Positions 1 through 5,253 of a DNA stretch of 10,457 bases are shown here, in pieces. Position 1 is the first letter of the stretch, and every line of letters starts with the position of its first letter. This DNA comes from Campylobacterales bacterium (lineage in GTDB: Bacteria; Campylobacterota_A; Desulfurellia; JAADFJ01), in NCBI GenBank assembly GCA_027080125.1, contig JALWSW010000225.1, positions 1 through 10,457 of the forward strand, written 5' to 3'. The translations under genes and the position numbers were made by a program. The notes beneath the pieces were generated by a model. That model did not search any database, had not been told where the DNA came from, and saw only the letters and a list, made by a program, of their open reading frames with translations.

Positions 1-1298
1 GCAATATTTGAGCCGGCCACATCGAACTGGTTGTGAAGCGGACCGAGCCCGGTTTCAACCAAACCATGCAGAGCTCTTCTTTTCGAAAGAATAGGTATGC
101 CGTAGGGATCATATCCGTCATATATCTTTTTGTCCATCAGATGCTGAATTTTTTTGAAATCAAAAACCGATACATGCGTGTCAAGCTTTCCGCTTCCAAG
201 CAAATATCTTCCGTCCGGGCTGACGATTATACCATGAGGACTTTTCATAATAGGCACCAGATAGAGCATTCCTCTTGCCACTGCGGCTTTTATGGGAATA
301 ACTTTGTGACCGTTTATAACCTTATAATCTCCTGCTTTGATAGCTTCTTCACCTTTGCGCCAATTTACCATATGCAGAAAATCGGTATCATTTGCAGAGC
401 ATCCGGCTTCAAAAGGAGGATTACCGACTTCTATTCCGCCGATATATCGCTCGGTATTAAAAGAGTTGCAGAATCCCCAGCCGTCGCTTACCAGTTTTCC
501 GGCGTCATTAATATCCTGCATATAAGGAGGCAGCTCTACCGAGTATGAAGCGTCTTTGTCGATTCGTCCGCTTTTCCTATCAAATTTCCAGAATGTCATT
601 GCGCCTCTGAAAACTTTGTTGTATTCCTCCTGATTCATCGCATCATGATATTTGTTGTCAAAAGGCGCAGCATACTGGGCATTTGTTATAACATACTCAC
701 TGTTTGGTGTAACGCTTGTGCCGCCATGGGTGGATTTGAGGATCGGATTTGTGACGATCTGTTTAGTGGCGAAATCCCGCAGATCAACAACCGCAACCCG
801 TGCGTCGGCCTTATCATTTATAAATACATATTCTCCGTCGTAGTCACCGTTGGTTTCGGTAATAGCCGGGTGATGGGTATCTCCGTACGTAATAGCCTTT
901 CCTCTTATGTTGCCTTCAGCCAAAATCTTTTCGCTATCGTCAAATCCGTACCCCTGCCACGGTTCAGGTGTAAAAACTCCTACCACCTTTATAAGCCTCA
1001 TTGACGGGACTCCGTAAACCAAAAGCTGTCCACTCTGACCACCTGAGGAAATACAGATATACGGATCGTGCACTCCGTCCGGCTCGTAAGTTTTTGCCGC
1101 CGCCAACAGTTCATCAGGCGAAAGCTTTCGCTTTTTTGCAACCTCTGCAAGTTCTCCGTTGCCACCGGCAGCCATCGCATCAGGTTGAGATTTCAAGCCT
1201 GCAATGCCCGCTCCTGCGATAAGTGCTCCACCTACCGCAGCCTTTTTTAATAAGCTTCTTCTGCTTATTACGTCTTTCTTCTTTTTGTCTTCATCCAT
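1..1298 (-). CDS. nosZ: Nitrous-oxide reductase NosZ, clade II-like, with Tat signal (partial, C-terminus off window)
   Basis: NosZ is the periplasmic multicopper enzyme that reduces N2O to N2, the last step of denitrification. The frame is open from ATG at 1298 to the left edge: 432 codons, about two thirds of a usual NosZ. Residues 11-18 read ISRRSLLK, a twin-arginine motif, followed by a short hydrophobic stretch and AMAA near residue 44. Of the seven family CuZ histidine ligands, five can be placed: H142-H143 (in GDTHHP), H191 (THGG), H355 (KSPHG) and H422 (GLGPLH). The last two and the CuA cupredoxin domain would lie beyond the edge. Stretches such as NGDYDGEYVFINDKA and VELPPYMQD are clade II-like rather than clade I. 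A strong AGGAGG site precedes the start. Further nos genes probably continue to the left. The family call is very secure; the clade call is from memory of family sequences. Confidence 0.96.
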   Translation of the reverse strand, partial: MDEDKKKKDVISRRSLLKKAAVGGALIAGAGIAGLKSQPDAMAAGGNGELAEVAKKRKLSPDELLAAAKTYEPDGVHDPYICISSGGQSGQLLVYGVPSMRLIKVVGVFTPEPWQGYGFDDSEKILAEGNIRGKAITYGDTHHPAITETNGDYDGEYVFINDKADARVAVVDLRDFATKQIVTNPILKSTHGGTSVTPNSEYVITNAQYAAPFDNKYHDAMNQEEYNKVFRGAMTFWKFDRKSGRIDKDASYSVELPPYMQDINDAGKLVSDGWGFCNSFNTERYIGGIEVGNPPFEAGCSANDTDFLHMVNWRKGEEAIKAGDYKVINGHKVIPIKAAVARGMLYLVPIMKSPHGIIVSPDGRYLLGSGKLDTHVSVFDFKKIQHLMDKKIYDGYDPYGIPILSKRRALHGLVETGLGPLHNQFDVAGSNI

Positions 1299-1304
1299 TG
1301 CTCT

Positions 1305-1310
1305 CCTCCT
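1305..1310 (-). promoter_or_regulatory. Strong ribosome binding site of nosZ
   Basis: On the minus strand AGGAGG lies 6 nt before the ATG at 1298. It is a perfect Shine-Dalgarno core at ideal spacing and fixes the nosZ start. Confidence 0.9.
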
Positions 1311-1350
1311 TTTTCGAAAAGAATTTTTGAATACTACGCCAAAAATCAAA

Positions 1351-1377
1351 ATAGCATAAATTAGACAATCATGCTAT
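1351..1377. repeat. Inverted repeat in the nosZ-fetB intergenic region
   Basis: ATAGCAT (1351-1357) is the exact reverse complement of ATGCTAT (1371-1377). The 7-bp arms are 20 bp apart start to start, about two helical turns. The position upstream of nosZ suggests an operator for a dimeric regulator or a weak leader hairpin. No known regulator consensus is recognised. Confidence 0.5.
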
Positions 1378-1402
1378 AAAAATTTTGTAAAAATTATGTA
1401 AA
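1373..1402 (-). promoter_or_regulatory. Candidate nosZ promoter
   Basis: On the minus strand TTTACA (1402-1397) is followed 17-18 nt later by TTATAG or TATAGC (1379-1373). The match is modest and the region is AT-rich, so chance resemblance is possible. The -10 element would overlap one arm of the inverted repeat at 1351-1377, an arrangement that could allow repression or activation. Confidence 0.3.
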
Positions 1403-1411
1403 TTTTGTAAA
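1380..1411. repeat. Direct repeat AAATTTTGTAAA, 20-bp period
   Basis: AAATTTTGTAAA occurs at 1380-1391 and again at 1400-1411, with a third shorter ATGTAAA at 1396-1402. The copies sit exactly 20 bp apart on the same face of the helix and flank the candidate nosZ -35 element. They could be a regulator site, an UP-like AT tract, or AT-rich coincidence. Confidence 0.5.
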
Positions 1412-1443
1412 GATTTGATACACTTTTGTTGATTTAGTCCAAT

Positions 1444-1471
1444 TTGACATTTCTCTATTTTTCGTTACTAC
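1444..1471 (+). promoter_or_regulatory. Possible forward promoter for fetB
   Basis: A perfect TTGACA (1444-1449) is followed after 16 nt by TACTAC (1466-1471), a poor -10 element. It lies 43 bp before the fetB start and points towards it. The -35 match is good and the -10 is weak, so this is tentative. Confidence 0.25.
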
Positions 1472-1514
1472 TTTGATTATGAGAATTTGCAAAAAAGTTG
1501 TTTGACCGAAAATT

Positions 1515-2228
1515 ATGAATAGTCAGATTCACACTATAGCGCTCGCAAATCTGAGCCTTGTTTTTATTCCGGTAATAGCAGTTATCTGGATATTCTACAA
1601 GTGGCAGCTTGAATTCAAGAATCTGATTTATGCGATTATCCGGATGCTTGTGCAGCTTCTGCTCATCGGCTATTTTCTTGCCTTCATATTTAAGTCCGAC
1701 AGTGCTTTTGTTGTAGCGATAGTTCTTGCGGTTATGATTGGCTCATCCAGCTGGATAGCTTTGCGCACGGTAAAGCAGAGGCGGGCTCTTCTATACAGAA
1801 ATGCATTGATTTCCATCGCTTTTGGCGGAGGAGTATCTTTGATAATTGTTACCCAGTTTGTTCTCGATCTTTCGCCATGGTTTAAGCCGAGCTATGCTAT
1901 TCCGCTTGCCGGGATGATTTTTGCGGGTGCTATGAATAGCGTCAGTCTTGCGGCTGAGCGTTTCAATGCCGAGATAAAAAGAGCCGTTCCGTATAAAAGG
2001 GCGCGTGCGACGGCATTTTCGGCGTCTTTGATTCCCATTATGAACGCCCTGTTTGCGGTAGGTCTTGTTTCAATACCCGGAATGATGACCGGACAGATTC
2101 TATCCGGGGTTGCGCCTCTTATAGCGGCTCGTTATCAGATAATGGTGATGCTTATGATTTTAGGCTCATCAGGACTTGCTTCGGCTTGCTTTCTTGTGCT
2201 GTCGAAATCTGCATTTAAAAAAAATTAA
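1515..2228 (+). CDS. fetB: FetB/UPF0014 family membrane permease (putative iron exporter subunit)
   Basis: This 237-residue protein is an integral inner-membrane permease of the UPF0014 family. E. coli FetB pairs with the ATPase FetA to export iron and relieve oxidative stress. About seven hydrophobic segments are visible, near residues 8-27, 38-60, 64-83, 96-115, 128-145, 167-190 and 207-230. Family-typical stretches are IRMLVQLLLIGY (42-53), LAGMIFAGAMNS (131-142) and SIPGMMTGQILSG (186-198). The length is slightly shorter than E. coli FetB, but both ends look complete. The ATG at 1515 has no clear Shine-Dalgarno site; no better in-frame start is evident because conserved sequence begins within the first helix. 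No FetA-like ATPase gene is in the window, so its partner must be elsewhere. It is divergent from nosZ; a shared function is not shown. Confidence 0.88.
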   Translation: MNSQIHTIALANLSLVFIPVIAVIWIFYKWQLEFKNLIYAIIRMLVQLLLIGYFLAFIFKSDSAFVVAIVLAVMIGSSSWIALRTVKQRRALLYRNALISIAFGGGVSLIIVTQFVLDLSPWFKPSYAIPLAGMIFAGAMNSVSLAAERFNAEIKRAVPYKRARATAFSASLIPIMNALFAVGLVSIPGMMTGQILSGVAPLIAARYQIMVMLMILGSSGLASACFLVLSKSAFKKN

Positions 2229-2236
2229 CCTGCTGA

Positions 2237-2249
2237 GGCAATAATTGCC
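2237..2249. repeat. 13-bp palindrome after fetB
   Basis: GGCAATAATTGCC is a perfect palindrome around a central A, 8 bp after the fetB stop. It has no following T-tract, so it is not a convincing terminator. It may be a protein-binding site or part of decayed sequence. Confidence 0.5.
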
Positions 2250-2279
2250 ATGAACGACATCTTAGATAAACTAAATTAA

Positions 2280-2296
2280 AACTATTGAAAATAGTT
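2280..2296. repeat. 17-bp palindrome with 7-bp arms
   Basis: AACTATT (2280-2286) and AATAGTT (2290-2296) are exact reverse complements separated by GAA. The element lies in the short gap upstream of the small ORF at 2333. It could be an operator or an AT-rich hairpin; no T-tract follows. Confidence 0.5.
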
Positions 2297-2332
2297 GCCG
2301 ATAGAAAACTTTTAAAATCCGAGGAACCAGAG

Positions 2333-2524
2333 ATGCTGGAAAATGCTTATCTATTTTATTCTCAAATGGTCAGTATGATTAGAATAGTTAAGCAATATAG
2401 TGTCATAAACTATAAAAATTATGATATGCTGAGGTTTGTTTTCGGAGACAGTCATATTGAAGAGAAAATTAATCATTATAAAACTGTTGTGGCAGGTTTG
2501 TTTAAGAAGATTTTTTCAGCTTAG
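2333..2524 (+). CDS. Small hypothetical protein, possibly a C-terminal remnant of a GlnE-like adenylyltransferase
   Basis: The ORF encodes 63 residues from ATG 2333, preceded by GAGGA (2321-2325) at 7-nt spacing. The frame is open from 2270, so a longer version from TTG 2285 (79 residues) is possible, but that codon lies inside a palindrome and lacks a ribosome binding site. The peptide looks helical. Its pattern (LENAYLFYSQM, then MLRFVFG, then VVAGLFKKIF at the end) resembles the C-terminal helical domain of GlnE-type adenylyltransferases, where a typical pattern is AYRFLRRLE followed by a VRxLFExLF ending. The nucleotidyltransferase core is absent. This suggests a truncated relic, although a genuine small gene is possible. 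It converges on the regulator gene with a 4-bp gap and no terminator between them. Confidence 0.45.
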   Translation: MLENAYLFYSQMVSMIRIVKQYSVINYKNYDMLRFVFGDSHIEEKINHYKTVVAGLFKKIFSA

Positions 2525-2528
2525 TTTG

Positions 2529-3836
2529 CTATTCGGATTCGTATTCTTTAAGTTTATTGCGTAGGGTTCTTGGCGTAATACCTATCAGTTCCGCTGCTTT
2601 TGTTTTGTTTCCGTTGCATTTTTCCAGAGCTTTGTAGATTAACTTTTTTTCCATATCGGCAAGCGGCATTACGGAAAAATTTTCCTCGTATTCCGGCTCA
2701 TAGTAGGTGCCGTGCAGGAAGATGTCACTTTTTGTAAGCGTCTTACCCTCAGAAAGCGCAACCGCTCGCTTTATAACATTTTCAAGCTCTCTGACATTGC
2801 CGGGCCACGGATAGTTTTTCAGCATCCCGATTGCCTCTTTCTCGATTGAGCAAACTTCTCTTTTGAACTTGGTGCTATATTTTTTTAGGAAATATTCCGA
2901 TAATGTCAGGATATCTTCCCTGCGATGTCTCAGTGGAGGTATGTCAATTGTCAGGGTGTTTATTCTGTAAAAAAGGTCTTTTCGCAATTTTTTTTCTTTG
3001 ATAGCCTCTTTTATGTCTCTGTTTGTAGATGAAATCAAACGAAAATTGACAGGAATAGGCTTTTTGCCGCCGATTCTGACAATCTCTTTTTCCTGCAGAA
3101 CCCGAAGCAGCTTTACCTGAAGATTGGACGGCATCTCTGTGATTTCATCGGCAAAAAGTATGCCGCCTGAAGCCTCTTCAAACTTTCCTTTTTTTGAATT
3201 AACCGCATCGGTAAAAGCACCTTTTTCATATCCGAACATCTCGCTTTCGAACAGATTCTCGGGTATTGCGGAACAGTTTACCGCCACAAAAGGGCAATTA
3301 GCGTCCGAATTGCTTGTTAATGCGTGAATATATCGCGCTATAACCTCCTTTCCGGTGCCGCTTTCTCCGCAAAGAAGTATCGGTATGTCGGTATCAATCA
3401 CCTTGTTGATCAGATTTTTGATTTTTTCCATATCCTGCGAGTTTCCGATAAGTCTGCAGCCGGGAGTGTCGTTTTCGTATCTTACAAAACGTGCGGCGCG
3501 CTCTATAGCTTCTCTTAATATCTTGTTGTCAAACGGTTTGAGAATAAAATCGCTTGCACCCAGCTTGAACGATTCAACCGCAAGTTCTACGTTGCCGTAT
3601 GCGGTGACAAGAATCACCGGCATATTGCGGAATTTTTTTCTTATTTTGTCTAATAGTTCCACGCCATTCATCTCCGGCATCTTTATATCGCTTATTACAA
3701 CATCAACCGAATCATCAAGAATCCTCAATGCCTCGATGGCGCCGGAGGCGCAGACAGGGGTATAGCCGAACCGTTTAACAGACGCGCTAAGCGCCTTTCT
3801 CATCTGAGTATTGTCATCCACAATCAATATTTTCAT
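2529..3836 (-). CDS. NtrC-family sigma-54-dependent response regulator, probable flagellar operon activator
   Basis: This 435-residue regulator has the complete NtrC architecture. The receiver domain spans about 1-118, with acidic D7/D8, phospho-acceptor D50 (VISDIKMPEMNG), T78 and K100. The AAA+ sigma-54 interaction domain spans about 128-365, with Walker A GESGTGKE (157-164), Walker B GGILFADE (224-231), STNRD sensor I (270-274) and WPGNVREL (344-351). A Fis-type helix-turn-helix lies at about 405-432 (NGNKTKAAELIG...RTLRNKL). The sigma-54 contact loop reads GAFTDA (206-211) instead of GAFTGA. FlrC/FleR/FlgR-type regulators of this form drive middle flagellar genes. Divergent placement beside a sigma-54 promoter of the flgB operon supports that role, but no kinase gene is in the window. 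The start has no clear ribosome binding site, but MKILIVDDN is the canonical receiver N-terminus. Confidence 0.92.
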   Translation of the reverse strand: MKILIVDDNTQMRKALSASVKRFGYTPVCASGAIEALRILDDSVDVVISDIKMPEMNGVELLDKIRKKFRNMPVILVTAYGNVELAVESFKLGASDFILKPFDNKILREAIERAARFVRYENDTPGCRLIGNSQDMEKIKNLINKVIDTDIPILLCGESGTGKEVIARYIHALTSNSDANCPFVAVNCSAIPENLFESEMFGYEKGAFTDAVNSKKGKFEEASGGILFADEITEMPSNLQVKLLRVLQEKEIVRIGGKKPIPVNFRLISSTNRDIKEAIKEKKLRKDLFYRINTLTIDIPPLRHRREDILTLSEYFLKKYSTKFKREVCSIEKEAIGMLKNYPWPGNVRELENVIKRAVALSEGKTLTKSDIFLHGTYYEPEYEENFSVMPLADMEKKLIYKALEKCNGNKTKAAELIGITPRTLRNKLKEYESE

Positions 3837-3928
3837 CTTTATCTGTGTCGATTTTTGCCTGCTTTGTTATATTCTTTCATAATAAATAATAAACCTTTTA
3901 ACGCTTCTAAAATTAAATGCCCAAGTCC

Positions 3929-3957
3929 TTGACAGTTTAGCATATTGTATCTAAAAT
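3929..3957 (+). promoter_or_regulatory. Sigma-70-type promoter pointing at flgB
   Basis: TTGACA (3929-3934, perfect) and TAAAAT (3952-3957, one mismatch) are separated by 17 nt. This is the best housekeeping promoter match in the window. Predicted start is near 3964, giving a leader of about 125 nt before flgB that runs through the sigma-54 promoter. It may provide basal expression of the operon, or make a short leader RNA. Confidence 0.6.
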
Positions 3958-4028
3958 GATTATACTTGCGGTAAAGATATAAGTCAAAGGGTGTCAATTA
4001 TGCGCTTTGGAGGGTCAGCTTTATACGT

Positions 4029-4044
4029 AGGAACAGTTTTTGCT
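4029..4044 (+). promoter_or_regulatory. Sigma-54 (-24/-12) promoter of the flgB operon
   Basis: AGGAACAGTTTTTGCT matches the sigma-54 pattern TGGCACGN4TTGCW. The invariant GG (4030-4031) and GC (4042-4043) are separated by exactly 10 bp and the TTGCT half is perfect. Predicted start is near 4055, about 35 nt before flgB. The adjacent divergent NtrC-type regulator is the natural candidate activator. Confidence 0.75.
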
Positions 4045-4046
4045 GA

Positions 4047-4064
4047 TTGCTTTGTGTGAAGCAA
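4047..4064 (+). other. Small leader hairpin before flgB
   Basis: TTGCTT (4047-4052) and AAGCAA (4059-4064) form a 6-bp stem with a TGTGTG loop, followed by an A-run. It spans the predicted sigma-54 start site, so only a sigma-70 transcript would contain the whole hairpin. It lacks a U-tract and is not an intrinsic terminator on this strand. Confidence 0.35.
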
Positions 4065-4079
4065 AAAAATCGATGTAAC

Positions 4080-4084
4080 GGAGG
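4080..4084 (+). promoter_or_regulatory. Ribosome binding site fixing the TTG start of flgB
   Basis: GGAGG lies 5 nt before TTG 4090. It supports that non-ATG start, since no in-frame ATG exists before the conserved FlgB N-terminus. Confidence 0.7.
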
Positions 4085-4089
4085 CGGAA

Positions 4090-4470
4090 TTGTTCAATAA
4101 CAGAATATATGACATTTTGGCTGCGCAAATGAGAAGGCAGATAGATGCTATCAATGTCAGCTCATCGAATATAGCCAATGTGGATACTCCCGGTTATAAG
4201 GCTAAAAAGATTGTAGACAGTGATAGTAGTTTTGGTAATATTCTTGCGCTCAAGATAACATCCCCTATGCAGATACAACCTGTTGCAAATAACCAGTATC
4301 AGATTGTCCAGAGTGATGATATCGCGAGAAATGATGGCAATAATGTCAACATAGAAAAAGAAATGGTAAACATTGCAAAGGCAAGGGCAAGCTATGAGCA
4401 GCTCTCCTCGATGCTGAAATTTAAGCTTCGCTCGATTGACAATCTTCTTAATCAACTTGGAAAGGTGTGA
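4090..4470 (+). CDS. flgB: Flagellar basal-body proximal rod protein FlgB
   Basis: FlgB is a proximal rod subunit exported through the flagellar type III apparatus and assembled on the MS ring. The 126 residues carry the N-terminal rod motif SSSNIANVDTPGYKAK (24-39) and the FlgB C-terminal signature DGNNVNIEKEM (82-92), followed by the helix ASYEQLSSMLKFKLRSI (100-116). Length is normal for the family. Translation starts at TTG, with GGAGG 5 nt upstream. It is the first gene of the operon, about 35 nt downstream of the predicted sigma-54 start. Its stop lies 2 nt before the flgC ATG. Confidence 0.95.
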   Translation: MFNNRIYDILAAQMRRQIDAINVSSSNIANVDTPGYKAKKIVDSDSSFGNILALKITSPMQIQPVANNQYQIVQSDDIARNDGNNVNIEKEMVNIAKARASYEQLSSMLKFKLRSIDNLLNQLGKV

Positions 4471-4472
4471 TT

Positions 4473-4868
4473 ATGATAAAAGCATTTGATATTGCTGCTA
4501 GCGGAATGGCAGCCCAGCGTTTGAGAATGGATATTATCTCATCAAATATAGCAAACAGCAACACCATTCAAACCGACGATGGTGGTCCTTATAAAAGACG
4601 TTCAGTTATATTTAAATCCGTTTCTTTCGGGAGCCATCTTTCAAAAGTAAGAGTTTCCGATATAGTAAGAGATGATGATCCTCCGAAGCTGAAATACGAA
4701 CCGGATAATCCGTTGGCGGATAAAAACGGATATGTAAAATATCCCGATATAAATCCTATAGTTGAGATGACAGATATGATTGAGGCTATGCGTGCATATC
4801 AAGCCAATGCTTCCGTTATGGATGCGGCAAAAGGCATTGTTAAAGATACGGTTTCGATATTGGCTTGA
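4473..4868 (+). CDS. flgC: Flagellar basal-body rod protein FlgC
   Basis: FlgC is a proximal rod protein, secreted and polymerised with FlgB and FlgF. The 131 residues begin MIKAFDIAASGMAAQ and contain the rod motif DIISSNIANSNT (20-31). The FlgC C-terminal block runs from YEPDNPLADKNGYVKYPD (75-92) to IEAMRAYQANASV (103-115). ATG 4473 is preferred because AAAGGTG (4461-4467) lies at good spacing. A GTG at 4467, overlapping the flgB stop, would add two residues. A 90-nt gap before fliE, unusual for this operon, contains a 17-codon ORF. Confidence 0.95.
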   Translation: MIKAFDIAASGMAAQRLRMDIISSNIANSNTIQTDDGGPYKRRSVIFKSVSFGSHLSKVRVSDIVRDDDPPKLKYEPDNPLADKNGYVKYPDINPIVEMTDMIEAMRAYQANASVMDAAKGIVKDTVSILA

Positions 4869-4908
4869 ATTTGCCCGTATCCGATATAAATATTTAAGAG
4901 GGCTACAG

Positions 4909-4962
4909 ATGTTGCTAAGAGCGGGTTATAAATTTGATTATAATCGGGAGGGATTTCGATGA
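4909..4962 (+). CDS. Candidate 17-residue small ORF coupled to fliE
   Basis: ATG 4909 opens a 17-codon frame (MLLRAGYKFDYNREGFR) that ends at TGA 4960-4962, overlapping the fliE ATG as ATGA. An AGAGGG site (4897-4902) lies 6 nt upstream of its start. Its last codons cover the fliE Shine-Dalgarno site (GGGAGGG, 4946-4952). A TTATAA/TTATAA stem-loop (4926-4943) lies within it. It could act as a coupling leader peptide or a tiny protein. No family is recognised and the codons may be coincidental. Confidence 0.4.
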   Translation: MLLRAGYKFDYNREGFR

Positions 4963-5249
4963 ATGGCATAAACAAGGTTGATGCCGGCACTTTGATAAAC
5001 ACCCTCGATAAAAAATCTTCCGACAGCGGCGAGGGTTTTGGCAAAATACTTGAGGATTCCATAGAAAAGGTTAATGAACTGCAAAAGGCTGCTGATAAAT
5101 CTGTGGAGGAGGTTGCCCAGGGCAAAAGCGATAATATAATCGGCACTGTTATAGCGCTTGAGAAAGCCGACCAATCGTTGAAGCTGATGACAGAGGTAAG
5201 GAATAAGGTTGTAGAGGCATACAATCAGATAATGCGTATGCAAGTGTAG
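4959..5249 (+). CDS. fliE: Flagellar hook-basal body complex protein FliE
   Basis: FliE is the adaptor between the MS ring and the rod, and the first substrate of the flagellar export gate. The 96 residues end in the family signature IGTVIALEKADQSL (61-74) and VRNKVVEAYNQIMRMQV (80-96). The N-terminal third is variable, as usual for FliE. GGGAGGG (4946-4952) lies 6 nt before the ATG. The start overlaps the stop of the upstream 17-codon ORF. The gene ends 4 nt before fliF. Confidence 0.95.
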   Translation: MNGINKVDAGTLINTLDKKSSDSGEGFGKILEDSIEKVNELQKAADKSVEEVAQGKSDNIIGTVIALEKADQSLKLMTEVRNKVVEAYNQIMRMQV

Positions 5250-5253
5250 TTAG

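Noticed and set aside
33..548. Long forward-strand open frame of 171 codons
   Set aside because: It lies wholly antisense to nosZ, whose minus-strand frame is unbroken and carries family motifs throughout. Its translation resembles nothing recognisable.
2250..2279. Nine-residue frame MNDILDKLN
   Set aside because: It is too short to support, has no clear ribosome binding site and sits in a palindrome-rich gap that may be decayed sequence.
2520..2535. Terminator expected between the convergent small ORF and regulator gene
   Set aside because: Only 4 bp separate the stops and no stem-loop with a T-tract is visible on either strand.
3355..3765. Forward-strand 136-codon frame antisense to the regulator
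   Set aside because: It is a shadow of the NtrC-type regulator's receiver and AAA+ coding sequence, with no ribosome binding site or recognisable motifs.
4047..4064. Hairpin considered as an intrinsic terminator for the sigma-70 transcript
   Set aside because: The 6-bp stem is followed by A residues rather than U on the sense strand, so it would not terminate forward transcription. On the minus strand the T-run precedes the stem instead of following it.
4900..4915. Sigma-54-like GGGCTACAGATGTTGC before fliE
   Set aside because: The GG and GC elements are one base too far apart (11 instead of 10), and the -24 half matches poorly. It coincides with the start of the 17-codon ORF.
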